A DNA stretch of 11,496 nt from an uncultured Clostridia bacterium (GCA_947177005.1 CAMWSZ010000042.1:1-11496), one strand, 5' to 3'; counted from the stretch's first letter, positions 1-5,986 are shown. Made by a program: numbers and translations. The notes: generated from the letters alone by a model not told the origin.

Positions 1-53
1 AGCAGTACCAACAGCATAACCGCCGTCAAAACAAGCGCAAAATATCTTTTCAT
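1..53 (-). CDS. Exported protein, N-terminal fragment (cut by window edge)
   Basis: Only the first 17 codons are present, reading MKRYFALVLTAVMLLVL before the left edge. A basic start (K-R) followed by an unbroken hydrophobic run is typical of a Sec signal peptide or lipoprotein leader. The ATG overlaps the TGA of the upstream ATPase gene (ATGA), and GGAGGTG lies just before it, so it is very probably the sixth gene of the transporter operon and translationally coupled. Its function cannot be read from this fragment. Given the B12-controlled operon, an exported CbiK-type cobaltochelatase or another metal-handling lipoprotein is possible, but this is a guess from context only. Confidence 0.6.
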   Translation of the reverse strand, partial: MKRYFALVLTAVMLLVL

Positions 54-1018
54 ACGGTCACCTCCTCAAACAAATGGCAGGCGATCTCGTGACCCTCGCC
101 GATGGCTTTCAGCGCGGGGCGCTCCCTGCGGCAGATATCCGTACAGTGCCCGCATCGCGTCTGAAAAGGACATCCGGGGGGCACGTCCAAAGGACTTGGT
201 ATTTCGCTGTCAATGCTCTCAATCTTTTTTGAGAAGTCCATTTTGGTATCGAAAATAGCGCTTAACAATGCCTGTGTATACGGGTGCCGCGCTTTGTCCA
301 CATCTTCACCAGGGAGAACCTCCACGATACTGCCCAGATACATCACGGCAATTTGATGAGCAAAAGATTGAATCAGCCCTAAATCGTGGGCAATAAAGCC
401 GATAGCAATATTTTTTTCTTTTTGGAGCTTGCAGACCAGCTCAATAATAGTCTTCTGCACGGATACGTCCAGCGCACAGGTCGCTTCGTCCATAACAATC
501 AGCTCCGGTTCCAGCGCAATGGCGCGGGCAATCGCAATTCTCTGCCGCTGCCCACCGGACATATTATGTGGGAAGCGGTCCGCGAAGTCGCCGGGCAAAT
601 CTACGGATTCCAGATATTTCCGGGCCACTGCGTCTTTTTCGGACGCCTTGATCCGCCCAAAGTTCATCAGCGGTTCGCAAATGATGTCACGGATTTTCAT
701 TTTCGGGTTGAATGAACCGCTGGGGTCCTGAAAGACCATCTGGATATACTGCCGGGTCTGACGCAGTTCCTCGCCCTTCAATTTCGTCAAATCTTTTCCC
801 TTGAAAAGAATTTCTCCTTCTGTGGGAACGTCCAGACGAACCAGAAAGCGCATAAAGGTGGACTTGCCGCAGCCGGACTCTCCGATCAGTCCCAAAGTCT
901 TTCCCCGATAGAATTTCAGGTTGATATCATTGCAGGCTGTCAGTTCCCGGCCGCCGGAAGCGGGGAAACGCCGGGTAACGTGCCTCGCTTCCAGAATCAA
1001 GTCTTTTTCATCAAACAT
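50..1018 (-). CDS. ABC importer ATPase, OppF/DppF/NikE type
   Basis: Second nucleotide-binding subunit of the importer, 322 aa, acting at the cytoplasmic face of the membrane. Visible motifs are Walker A GESGCGKST (about residues 46-54), Q-loop Gln97, signature SGGQRQR (154-160), Walker B LIVMDE (173-178) and switch His211. The C-terminal tail carries the oligopeptide/dipeptide-transporter extension with a Cys cluster (GCPFQTRCGHC...C...ACHL, about residues 278-316), as in OppD/DppD/OppF proteins. The D-loop region reads DEATCALD, with Cys where Ser is usual. The ATG at 1018 is preferred because GGAGG at 1031-1027 lies 8 nt upstream; a GTG at 1027 would overlap that site. The start overlaps the end of the preceding ATPase by 8 nt. 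Family is certain; the substrate (cobalt proposed) is inferred from the riboswitch. Confidence 0.93.
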   Translation of the reverse strand: MFDEKDLILEARHVTRRFPASGGRELTACNDINLKFYRGKTLGLIGESGCGKSTFMRFLVRLDVPTEGEILFKGKDLTKLKGEELRQTRQYIQMVFQDPSGSFNPKMKIRDIICEPLMNFGRIKASEKDAVARKYLESVDLPGDFADRFPHNMSGGQRQRIAIARAIALEPELIVMDEATCALDVSVQKTIIELVCKLQKEKNIAIGFIAHDLGLIQSFAHQIAVMYLGSIVEVLPGEDVDKARHPYTQALLSAIFDTKMDFSKKIESIDSEIPSPLDVPPGCPFQTRCGHCTDICRRERPALKAIGEGHEIACHLFEEVTV

Positions 1019-1793
1019 AGCGCACACCTCCCAGAGACGGAACCGCCTCCAGCAGCTTTTGGGTATAGCCGCTGTGGTTTCCGCTGAGAATATCGTCCCG
1101 GTTTCCGCTGTCGCAGATTTCGCCGTTCTTCATCACGACAATCAAATCGGACATATAGGCGGCAACGCCCAGATTGTGGGTGACGATAATGATACCGGTG
1201 CCGTACTCATCCCGCAGTTCCATCATCTGACGGACAATCTGCGCCTGTGTGGTCACATCCAGAGCGGATGTAGGCTCGTCCGCCAGCAGGAGCTTGGGTT
1301 GGAAGGTCATTGCCATCGCAATCCCCACACGCTGCCGCATACCGCCGGAAAGCTGGAAGGGATATGAGTGCATGATATTGTCGCCGCTGGGCAGACGCAT
1401 ACGCTCCAGCATGGCAATCCCTCGTTTCCAGGCATCGGATTTGGAAATGCTTTCGTGCGTGCGGATGTACTCCACAAAAACGTCCCCGATTTTCCGGGTA
1501 GGATTCAGCATTGCGCCGGAGTCCTGGAAAATCATGGAGACATCGGTTCCCCGGAGTTTACGCCACTGATCGGGCGTGTTTTTCAGCAGGGACTTTCCCT
1601 CAAACAGAATATCGCCCGCTGTGACCTTTCCGCCGCCTGCCAGCAGACCCAGCACGGCGCGAATGACAGTCGTCTTGCCGGAGCCGGATTCGCCTACCAG
1701 AGAGGCAATCTCCGCCCGGTGCAGGGTCATGCTGAAGTTTTTCACCGTGGGACGGTCTTTATAGCAGATCGTAATATTTTGGATTTCCAGCAT
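1011..1793 (-). CDS. ABC importer ATPase, DppD/NikD type
   Basis: First nucleotide-binding subunit of the importer, 260 aa. The sequence shows Walker A GESGSGKTT (residues 34-42), Q-loop Gln90 in FQDSGAMLNP, signature LSGGMRQR (148-155), Walker B LLLADEP (168-174) with D-loop SALD, and switch His206 in VTHN. It lacks the Cys-rich C-terminal extension seen in its partner and ends soon after YTQKLLEAVPSLGG, as in NikD-like proteins. The start at 1793 (MLEIQN) is preferred over longer in-frame starts because AAGGAGG sits 5 nt upstream and the family begins at this point; an ATG at 1811 (MNKEAS) would place the RBS inside the gene. It lies 10 nt after the permease stop codon. It pairs with the next ATPase to power the two permeases. 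Confidence 0.93.
   Translation of the reverse strand: MLEIQNITICYKDRPTVKNFSMTLHRAEIASLVGESGSGKTTVIRAVLGLLAGGGKVTAGDILFEGKSLLKNTPDQWRKLRGTDVSMIFQDSGAMLNPTRKIGDVFVEYIRTHESISKSDAWKRGIAMLERMRLPSGDNIMHSYPFQLSGGMRQRVGIAMAMTFQPKLLLADEPTSALDVTTQAQIVRQMMELRDEYGTGIIIVTHNLGVAAYMSDLIVVMKNGEICDSGNRDDILSGNHSGYTQKLLEAVPSLGGVRYV
1027..1031 (-). promoter_or_regulatory. RBS deciding the start of the second ATPase
   Basis: GGAGG lies inside the 3' end of the upstream ATPase gene, 8 nt before the ATG at 1018. It argues against the longer GTG start at 1027, which would overlap the site itself. Confidence 0.7.
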
Positions 1794-1798
1794 AGACG

Positions 1799-1805
1799 CC
1801 TCCTT
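1799..1805 (-). promoter_or_regulatory. RBS deciding the start of the first ATPase
   Basis: AAGGAGG lies 5 nt before the ATG at 1793 and overlaps the last bases of the permease gene. It supports MLEIQN as the true N-terminus rather than the ATG at 1811 or the start at 1874. Confidence 0.75.
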
Positions 1806-2631
1806 ATTCATCTCGTGGGTCCAGAATATCCCGGAGCGCGTCGCCCAGCAGGTTGAACACCACGACCACGACAAAGATCGCCGCGCCGGGATAGAGCATC
1901 ATCCAGGGGGCGCTCTGGATAAACTGCCTGCCCTCATTCAGCATCAGGCCCCATTCCGGCGTGGGCGCCTTCGCGCCGAAGCCCAGGAAAGAGAGGCCCG
2001 CCAGCTCCAGCATCATGCCGCCGATATCGGTAGCCGCTGTAATCACCAGCGTCGGAATGACATTGGGAATCATGTATTTTGTCAGTATGTAGGGCGTTTT
2101 GGAGCCTGTGACCACGGCAGCGGCCACATAGTCCCGATTGCGGATTTTCAAGACCAGGCTTCTTGCAAGCCGGGCGTATTTTGTCCAGCTCACCAGGGAT
2201 ACGGCAATGACGGCGTTCCGCACACTGGCCCCCAGGATACCGGCAATCGCCATCGCAAAGACCATACCGGGGAAGGAAACCATCATATCCGCAATACGCA
2301 TAATCACGGCGTCAACCCAGCCGCCAAAATACCCCGCCAAAACGCCCAGTACCGTGCCCAGCGCAAAGATAATCAGTACAACCGCGAAGGATGCAGTCAG
2401 ACTGGTTCGTGCGCCGTAGATCACACGGGTGAAGATATCGCGGCCCAGCTTGTCAGTGCCGAAAATGTGTCTTGCGCTGGGAGCCTGTAAAGCATCCTTC
2501 AGCACGGAATCCGTGGGACTGACGCCGCCGGTGACAACAGGCGCGAAAATGGCTGTGAGAATAATCAGCAAGGCCAGAAGCGCAAAGAGACAGAAGGCTT
2601 TGTTTTTCTTTACAAAGTTTTTCACTTCCAT
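1804..2631 (-). CDS. ABC importer permease, DppC/NikC type
   Basis: Inner-membrane permease of 275 aa, the second of the pair. A cytoplasmic basic start (MEVKNFVKKNK) leads into a first membrane helix at about residues 13-33, then the family's exported loop with HIFGTDKLGRDIFTRVIYGARTSL (about 55-78). Five further hydrophobic segments follow. The EAA coupling loop is NRDYVAAAVVTGSKTPYILTKYMIPN (about 164-189), which docks on the ATPases. Length and layout match BPD_transp_1 permeases of peptide/nickel importers. The ATG at 2631 follows the stop of the first permease by only 5 nt, and its RBS (AGAGG) lies within that gene, so the two are probably translated together in fixed ratio. The substrate is not readable from the permease. 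Confidence 0.93.
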   Translation of the reverse strand: MEVKNFVKKNKAFCLFALLALLIILTAIFAPVVTGGVSPTDSVLKDALQAPSARHIFGTDKLGRDIFTRVIYGARTSLTASFAVVLIIFALGTVLGVLAGYFGGWVDAVIMRIADMMVSFPGMVFAMAIAGILGASVRNAVIAVSLVSWTKYARLARSLVLKIRNRDYVAAAVVTGSKTPYILTKYMIPNVIPTLVITAATDIGGMMLELAGLSFLGFGAKAPTPEWGLMLNEGRQFIQSAPWMMLYPGAAIFVVVVVFNLLGDALRDILDPRDE

Positions 2632-2636
2632 ATCTG

Positions 2637-3575
2637 CTACCTCTTTTCTCTCATTCTGGGATCAACATAGTTGTAGGAAATATCCACGGCCAGATTGATC
2701 AGCATATAGATCAGGGAAATCCATAGGACGTAGCCCTGAATCAAGGGATAGTCATAGGCATTGATGGCTGATACCGCCAGACCGCCCATGCCAGGATAAG
2801 AAAAGATGACCTCGACGACGGCAGTGCCGCCCAGCAGAGAACCGAGAGACAGGCCCAGCATGGTCAGAAGCGGCAGCAGGGAGTTGGGGAAAACGTTCAG
2901 CCACAGGATTTTCCACTCCTTCACGCCCCTGGCCCTCGCGCCGGTGACATAATCCTGGCTCAGCTCCTCCAGAATGGCGGTGCGCACCTGCCGGGTGTAC
3001 TTGGCGGACATGGCAAAGGCCAGCGTGACAGAGGGCAGAATCAGACACTTGAAGTCGCCGCCGGAGGAAACAACCGGCAGCAGCTGGAGCCTGACGCAGA
3101 AAAACAGCATCAGCAGCAGGCCAACCCAGAAATTTGGCATGGACACACCGAAAAAGGTAATGCCGCGCAGGGCATAGTCTACTACGCTGTTTTTATGGGT
3201 CGCCTGCGCCATGCCGATAGGAACAGCCACCAGAAGCATCAGGAACATAGACAATATAGAGAGCTTCAGCGTAGGCCAAAGCCGGTTCAGAAGCAGCTGG
3301 GCAACAGGCTTGTTGTATGCATAGGAATTGCCGAAATCGCCCTTGACACAGTTACGAAGCCAGTCAAAATACTGGACCAGCATGGGACGGTTTAGTCCCA
3401 TAGCCTCCCGCGTCTCCTGAATAATATCCTCGCTGGGCATGATACCGGCGGCGGCATACATGGTGCGCACAGGGTCGCCTGGAGCCAGATAGGTAATCAG
3501 AAACGTCAGAAAACTGATGCCCAGCGCGACAAGAATGATCTGGAGCAGCCGTTTCCTTAATTGTTTTGCGGTCAA
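2637..3575 (-). CDS. ABC importer permease, DppB/NikB type
   Basis: Inner-membrane permease of 312 aa. The first helix (about residues 9-30) is followed by the family signature YLAPGDPV and a large exported loop ending near GDFGNSYAYNKPVAQLLLNRL. Further helices lie at about 100-122, 134-160 and beyond. The EAA coupling loop is SQDYVTGARARGVKEWKILWLNVFPNSLLPLL, and the last segment ends NYVDPRMREKR, as usual for DppB/NikB. The start is a TTG at 3575, read as (M)TAKQLRKRLLQIIL. AAGGAG ends 9 nt upstream of it, the following residues align with the family N-terminus, and there is no nearby in-frame ATG. It begins 27 nt after the binding-protein stop codon, and it forms the channel with the DppC/NikC-type subunit. 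Confidence 0.93.
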   Translation of the reverse strand: MTAKQLRKRLLQIILVALGISFLTFLITYLAPGDPVRTMYAAAGIMPSEDIIQETREAMGLNRPMLVQYFDWLRNCVKGDFGNSYAYNKPVAQLLLNRLWPTLKLSILSMFLMLLVAVPIGMAQATHKNSVVDYALRGITFFGVSMPNFWVGLLLMLFFCVRLQLLPVVSSGGDFKCLILPSVTLAFAMSAKYTRQVRTAILEELSQDYVTGARARGVKEWKILWLNVFPNSLLPLLTMLGLSLGSLLGGTAVVEVIFSYPGMGGLAVSAINAYDYPLIQGYVLWISLIYMLINLAVDISYNYVDPRMREKR

Positions 3576-3584
3576 GGATATCCT

Positions 3585-3590
3585 CTCCTT
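3585..3590 (-). promoter_or_regulatory. RBS supporting a TTG start for the first permease
   Basis: AAGGAG (within AAGGAGAGGA) lies 9 nt before the TTG at 3575 in the short gap after the binding-protein gene. No ATG lies at a useful distance, so the TTG initiator is the best choice. Confidence 0.65.
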
Positions 3591-3602
3591 TCCGGCTCGG
3601 TA

Positions 3603-5282
3603 TCAGGAAGCGGGATAGATTTCCGTGGTAATCCAGTAGTAGTCAGCCGTGTGGATGGCCGCGCCGCCGACGGTTTCATTCCTGGAGATCATAGAGCTGT
3701 TGTAATAGCCGTGTACAATGGCAGCGGCGTCATCAATCAGAATCTGCTGCATCCGCTGGATAATATCACGGCGGGCGGCAGTGTCAAACGTGGTGTTGAG
3801 TTCATCATACAGGGCGTCATACTCCGCGTTCTTGTAGCCGCAGTAGTCCGCGCCGGAGGTGGAGCACCACGCGGCTAGGTATTCGGTGGGGTCGCCGGTG
3901 CCTACAGTGGTCCAGTTGGAACCGTTGATATCAAAGTCGCCGGACTGGTAGCTGTCCCACTCGCGGGCAGAGTCGCCGATCTCCAGATCAACGCCGATGC
4001 CGATTGCTGTCAACTGTTGCTGAATCGCTTCCGCAAAATCGTTCAGGCAGCGGTTGGGATATGTCACATAGTGCAGGACAACTTCCTTGCCGTCCAGCTC
4101 ACGGGTACCGTCGCCGTTGGTATCCACGATACCTGCATCATCCAGCAATTTCGCGGCGGCGTCCGGGTCGAAAGCATAGGGGTCAGTCAAATTTTTATAG
4201 CCGTAGTCCAGAGTAGAGGGCAGAACGGAGAAACCCGAAGTATACAGTCCGCCTACGGTGATGGAACACATCGTGTCATCATCCAGCGCCATCAGGACCG
4301 CCTCACGCAGTGTCTTATTGGACAGCAGCCTGCCTTCCGCCATATTCATATGTGCCAGCCCGGTTCGGACACCGCTGGCGATTGTTACAGTAAATTGGGG
4401 GTCCACCTGCAAATCCCGCAGGTCGCTGATATTAGTCACATTTTCGGCCAGATCAAGCTGGCCGGACTGCAAGGCCATCGCTTTGGCAGAAGCATCGCCC
4501 ATGTAGAGCAGCTCAATGGAGGCGTAGGGAACGTCACCGCCCCAATAATGTTCGTTGGCAACCATCGTGTACCCTACTTCCTCCCGGAAGTTTGTAGCGA
4601 CATAGGGGCCGGTGCCGATGGCGGCATGGTCATAATCAGTAGTGTGCTCCACATCCAGAATAACCATGACCGGGTATGCCAGATTTTTCGTCAGATCCAC
4701 ATAGGGCTTGGAGGTTTTTATGACCACATTGCCGGAAGCGTTGTCGGCAGTGATCTCCGCCTCAGCCTCCAGATATTTCTGGGGTGCGGACGAACCGCGA
4801 GGACCTGCTTCAAACAGCCGCGCAAAGCTGGCCTTTACCGCCTCTGCGGTCACATCGCAGCCATCGGAGAATTTCACGCCATCCCGGATATGAAATACCC
4901 ACTCGGTATGCTCATCGTTGACCGTGTAGCTGTCGCAAAGCTTGGGCTGGATGTTCATAGCGTTATCAAACATAAACAGGCACTCGCCTACGCCGTAGCG
5001 GGAGACATTCCAGGCGCAGTTGATTTCTTTGGCCGGGTCGATTCCGCCGCCGCCGTAGTTCTGAATGCCGAAGGTCATGGTCCGGGTGCCGGAGGTGTCG
5101 CGGTCCGTTTCGTGGGCCTGCTGGTTCACCTCGCCCTCACGGTTGCCCGGCGTGGCGTTTGCGGGTGTGCCAGCATCGGAATTGCCGCCGTCAGAGCCGT
5201 CAGAGCCGCCGCAGCCGGTCATGACCCCGGCAGCCAGTACGGCAGACAACAGCAGAGCGGTGAATTTTTTGAATTTCTTCAT
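3603..5282 (-). CDS. Extracytoplasmic substrate-binding lipoprotein, family 5 (NikA/DppA/OppA type); candidate cobalt binder
   Basis: First gene of the importer operon, 559 aa, a solute-binding lipoprotein anchored outside the membrane. The signal peptide MKKFKKFTALLLSAVLAAG is followed by the lipobox MTGC, giving lipidated Cys24. A flexible Gly/Ser/Asp/Asn-rich linker follows to about residue 65. The SBP_bac_5 core is clear: WVFHIRDGVKFSDGCDVTAEAV, IGTGPY, NKTLREAVLMALD and the C-terminal RRDIIQRMQQILIDDA. A DTNGDGTRE loop near residue 387 resembles a calcium-binding loop found in many such proteins. The ATG at 5282 is chosen because AAAAGGA lies 11 nt upstream and the signal peptide starts there; two ATGs at 5294/5291 have no RBS spacing. 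Riboswitch control and the cbi neighbours favour cobalt, but nickel, a metallophore complex or peptides are not excluded. Confidence 0.92.
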   Translation of the reverse strand: MKKFKKFTALLLSAVLAAGVMTGCGGSDGSDGGNSDAGTPANATPGNREGEVNQQAHETDRDTSGTRTMTFGIQNYGGGGIDPAKEINCAWNVSRYGVGECLFMFDNAMNIQPKLCDSYTVNDEHTEWVFHIRDGVKFSDGCDVTAEAVKASFARLFEAGPRGSSAPQKYLEAEAEITADNASGNVVIKTSKPYVDLTKNLAYPVMVILDVEHTTDYDHAAIGTGPYVATNFREEVGYTMVANEHYWGGDVPYASIELLYMGDASAKAMALQSGQLDLAENVTNISDLRDLQVDPQFTVTIASGVRTGLAHMNMAEGRLLSNKTLREAVLMALDDDTMCSITVGGLYTSGFSVLPSTLDYGYKNLTDPYAFDPDAAAKLLDDAGIVDTNGDGTRELDGKEVVLHYVTYPNRCLNDFAEAIQQQLTAIGIGVDLEIGDSAREWDSYQSGDFDINGSNWTTVGTGDPTEYLAAWCSTSGADYCGYKNAEYDALYDELNTTFDTAARRDIIQRMQQILIDDAAAIVHGYYNSSMISRNETVGGAAIHTADYYWITTEIYPAS

Positions 5283-5362
5283 TTGGTACATCATCCTTTT
5301 CTTGAATTTGTCCCATTCCGGCCACTACAGCAGTCTGTATTTGGTTCCCCGCGCATTGCCGC

Positions 5363-5400
5363 AAAATAAAAACCGACCGCAACATGTCGTTACGGTCGGT
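5363..5400 (-). terminator. Intrinsic terminator in the transporter leader (riboswitch expression platform)
   Basis: On the minus strand ACCGACCG (5400-5393) pairs perfectly with CGGTCGGT (5379-5372). The stem continues through wobble and Watson-Crick pairs to a tiny loop near 5385-5387, giving about 13 pairs, and is followed directly by TTTTATTTT (5371-5363). It lies between the riboswitch and the first transporter gene, about 80 nt before the start codon. It is therefore most likely the OFF-state terminator used when cobalamin is bound. The segment TTACGG at 5488-5483 could pair with CCGTAA in its 5' arm as a short antiterminator. Confidence 0.85.
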
Positions 5401-5423
5401 AAGAAATGGCAGCAACAAAAGCT

Positions 5424-5450
5424 ATCTGCCGGACAGAGCGTCAGGCAGAT
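5424..5450 (-). other. Stable hairpin between riboswitch and terminator
   Basis: On the minus strand ATCTGCC (5450-5444) pairs with GGCAGAT (5430-5424). After one mismatch a further GAC/GTC helix closes a five-base loop. No U-tract follows, so it is not itself a terminator. It could be a pause hairpin or a spacer element of the leader. Confidence 0.5.
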
Positions 5451-5504
5451 TGACACAAGAAATCCATGAGCTTTCCTATCTTCCGTAAGAATCTCAAAAT
5501 ACAA

Positions 5505-5690
5505 AGAATAAGCAGGTCTCCTGACTTATGCTCAACGCTTGCTGCGCCTTCCCGAGTGTCATGCCTCAGTGACATCATGCAGCTTGCTCACAATTACAGT
5601 GACGGGATCGTATCGGACTTGCACCGAATTCCCTTTTAATCCATTGCTGGAACTTATTCCGGCGACAAAAGTGGCCAAAATATGAACTTG
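5505..5690 (-). ncRNA. Cobalamin riboswitch, long form, upstream of the ABC transporter
   Basis: The minus strand carries the conserved cobalamin aptamer blocks in order. GGGAATTCGGTGCAAGTCCG (5633-5614) is followed by CCCGTCACTGT (about 5606-5596), then the variable arm with ATGTCACTGAGGCATGACACT and CGGGAAGG, and finally the B12 box AAGTCAGGAGACCTGCT (5527-5511), which matches the textbook box almost perfectly. About 68 nt separate CACTGT from the B12 box, so the peripheral helices are present. Outer limits are approximate. A terminator at 5363-5400 follows, indicating transcriptional repression of the transporter operon by bound cobalamin. Confidence 0.95.
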
Positions 5691-5703
5691 CCGTTATCAT
5701 ACT
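5679..5703. promoter_or_regulatory. Imperfect dyad over the transporter -10 box and start site (tentative operator)
   Basis: On the plus strand ATATGA (5680-5685) and TCATAC (5697-5702) form an inverted repeat with one mismatch and an 11 nt spacer; an A/T pair extends it at 5679/5703. It covers the -10 box (5696-5701) and the predicted start site. The half-site GTATGA is the one known for NikR, but the E. coli NikR spacer is 16 nt, so this is weak. Confidence 0.25.
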
Positions 5704-5724
5704 ATTGCCTGCGGGGTTTGTCAA
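5696..5724 (-). promoter_or_regulatory. Promoter of the riboswitch-transporter operon
   Basis: On the minus strand a perfect -35 TTGACA (5724-5719) and a -10 TATGAT (5701-5696) are separated by 17 nt, close to the ideal sigma-A promoter. Transcription should start near 5689, just before the riboswitch. An AAAAATTTTT tract (5733-5742) lies immediately upstream and could act as an UP-like element. Confidence 0.85.
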
Positions 5725-5733
5725 GTCCCCGCA
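5710..5733. repeat. Inverted repeat centred on the transporter -35 box (candidate operator)
   Basis: TGCGGGG (5710-5716) and CCCCGCA (5727-5733) are perfect 7 bp arms around a 10 nt spacer. The centre of the repeat (5721.5) coincides with the centre of the -35 hexamer at 5719-5724. It lies upstream of both predicted transcription starts, so it is not part of either leader RNA and a DNA-binding repressor site is the natural reading. The regulator is unknown. A terminator is less likely because A5 precedes the T5 run. Confidence 0.5.
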
Positions 5734-5762
5734 AAAATTTTTCCTGACAGGGAAATCTGCTC

Positions 5763-5792
5763 TTTACAAGGCGATGGAAGACGTGGTATAAT
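5763..5792 (+). promoter_or_regulatory. Promoter of the riboswitch-cbi operon
   Basis: A -35-like TTTACA (5763-5768) and a perfect -10 TATAAT (5787-5792) are separated by 18 nt. TGG just before the -10 makes it an extended -10 promoter. The predicted start near 5799 lies immediately ahead of the cobalamin riboswitch. It stands back-to-back with the transporter promoter, with about 39 bp between the -35 boxes. Confidence 0.8.
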
Positions 5793-5802
5793 GCCGAAAA
5801 AT

Positions 5803-5915
5803 TCATACTGCGTCAGCTGCGGCCGCGAAAGCGGCACATGGAATAGGGTGAGATTCCCTGCGAGTCGGTCACTGTGATGCTTCCCAGAGGAGCTAAGTCA
5901 GATACATGGCAGTCT
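5803..5915 (+). ncRNA. Cobalamin riboswitch, compact form, upstream of cbiD
   Basis: Conserved aptamer blocks are visible: a GCCGC-GAAA-GCGGC hairpin (5822-5835), GGAATAGGGTGAGATTCCCT (5840-5859), then CGGTCACTGTGATG with the invariant CACTGT (5870-5875), and a divergent B12 box TAAGTCAGATACATGGCAG (5894-5912). Only 18 nt separate CACTGT from the B12 box, against about 68 nt in the opposite riboswitch, so the peripheral helices are missing or minimal. This resembles the smaller cobalamin-II-like layouts, but the class assignment is an inference. A small hairpin CGGCA-TTC-TGCCG (5918-5930) just downstream may belong to the kissing-loop part. It controls the cbi operon. Limits are approximate. 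Confidence 0.85.
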
Positions 5916-5957
5916 GGCGGCATTCTGCCGGAACCGGAAGTGCGTTTTTCTTTCGGC

Positions 5958-5977
5958 CCCGCTGTGTTTTCAGTGGG
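5958..5977 (+). other. Leader hairpin before the cbiD attenuator
   Basis: CCCGCTG (5958-5964) pairs with CAGTGGG (5971-5977), with one G-U wobble, around a U-rich six-base loop. It lies between the compact riboswitch and the terminator-like hairpin and is probably part of the expression platform. Its role is not clear. Confidence 0.35.
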
Positions 5978-5986
5978 ACTGAATGT

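Noticed and set aside
1794..1874. Longer in-frame start for the first ATPase inside the permease gene
   Set aside because: The strong AAGGAGG at 1799-1805 points to the ATG at 1793, and the extra residues are unlike any ATPase N-terminus.
4017..5369. A 450-codon open frame on the plus strand opposite the binding-protein gene
   Set aside because: It lies fully antisense to a clear lipoprotein gene, has no recognisable domain and no RBS, and runs through the terminator region. It is a by-product of GC-rich codon use.
5710..5742. TGCGGGG...CCCCGCA followed by AAAAATTTTT as an intrinsic terminator
   Set aside because: It lies upstream of both predicted transcription starts, with no gene reading into it, and five A's separate the stem from the T-run. 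An operator or UP-like element fits better.
5505..5915. The opposite-strand riboswitches as arms of one large inverted duplication
   Set aside because: Apart from the conserved aptamer blocks the sequences differ, and so do their lengths, peripheral helices and hairpins downstream. They look independent rather than copied.
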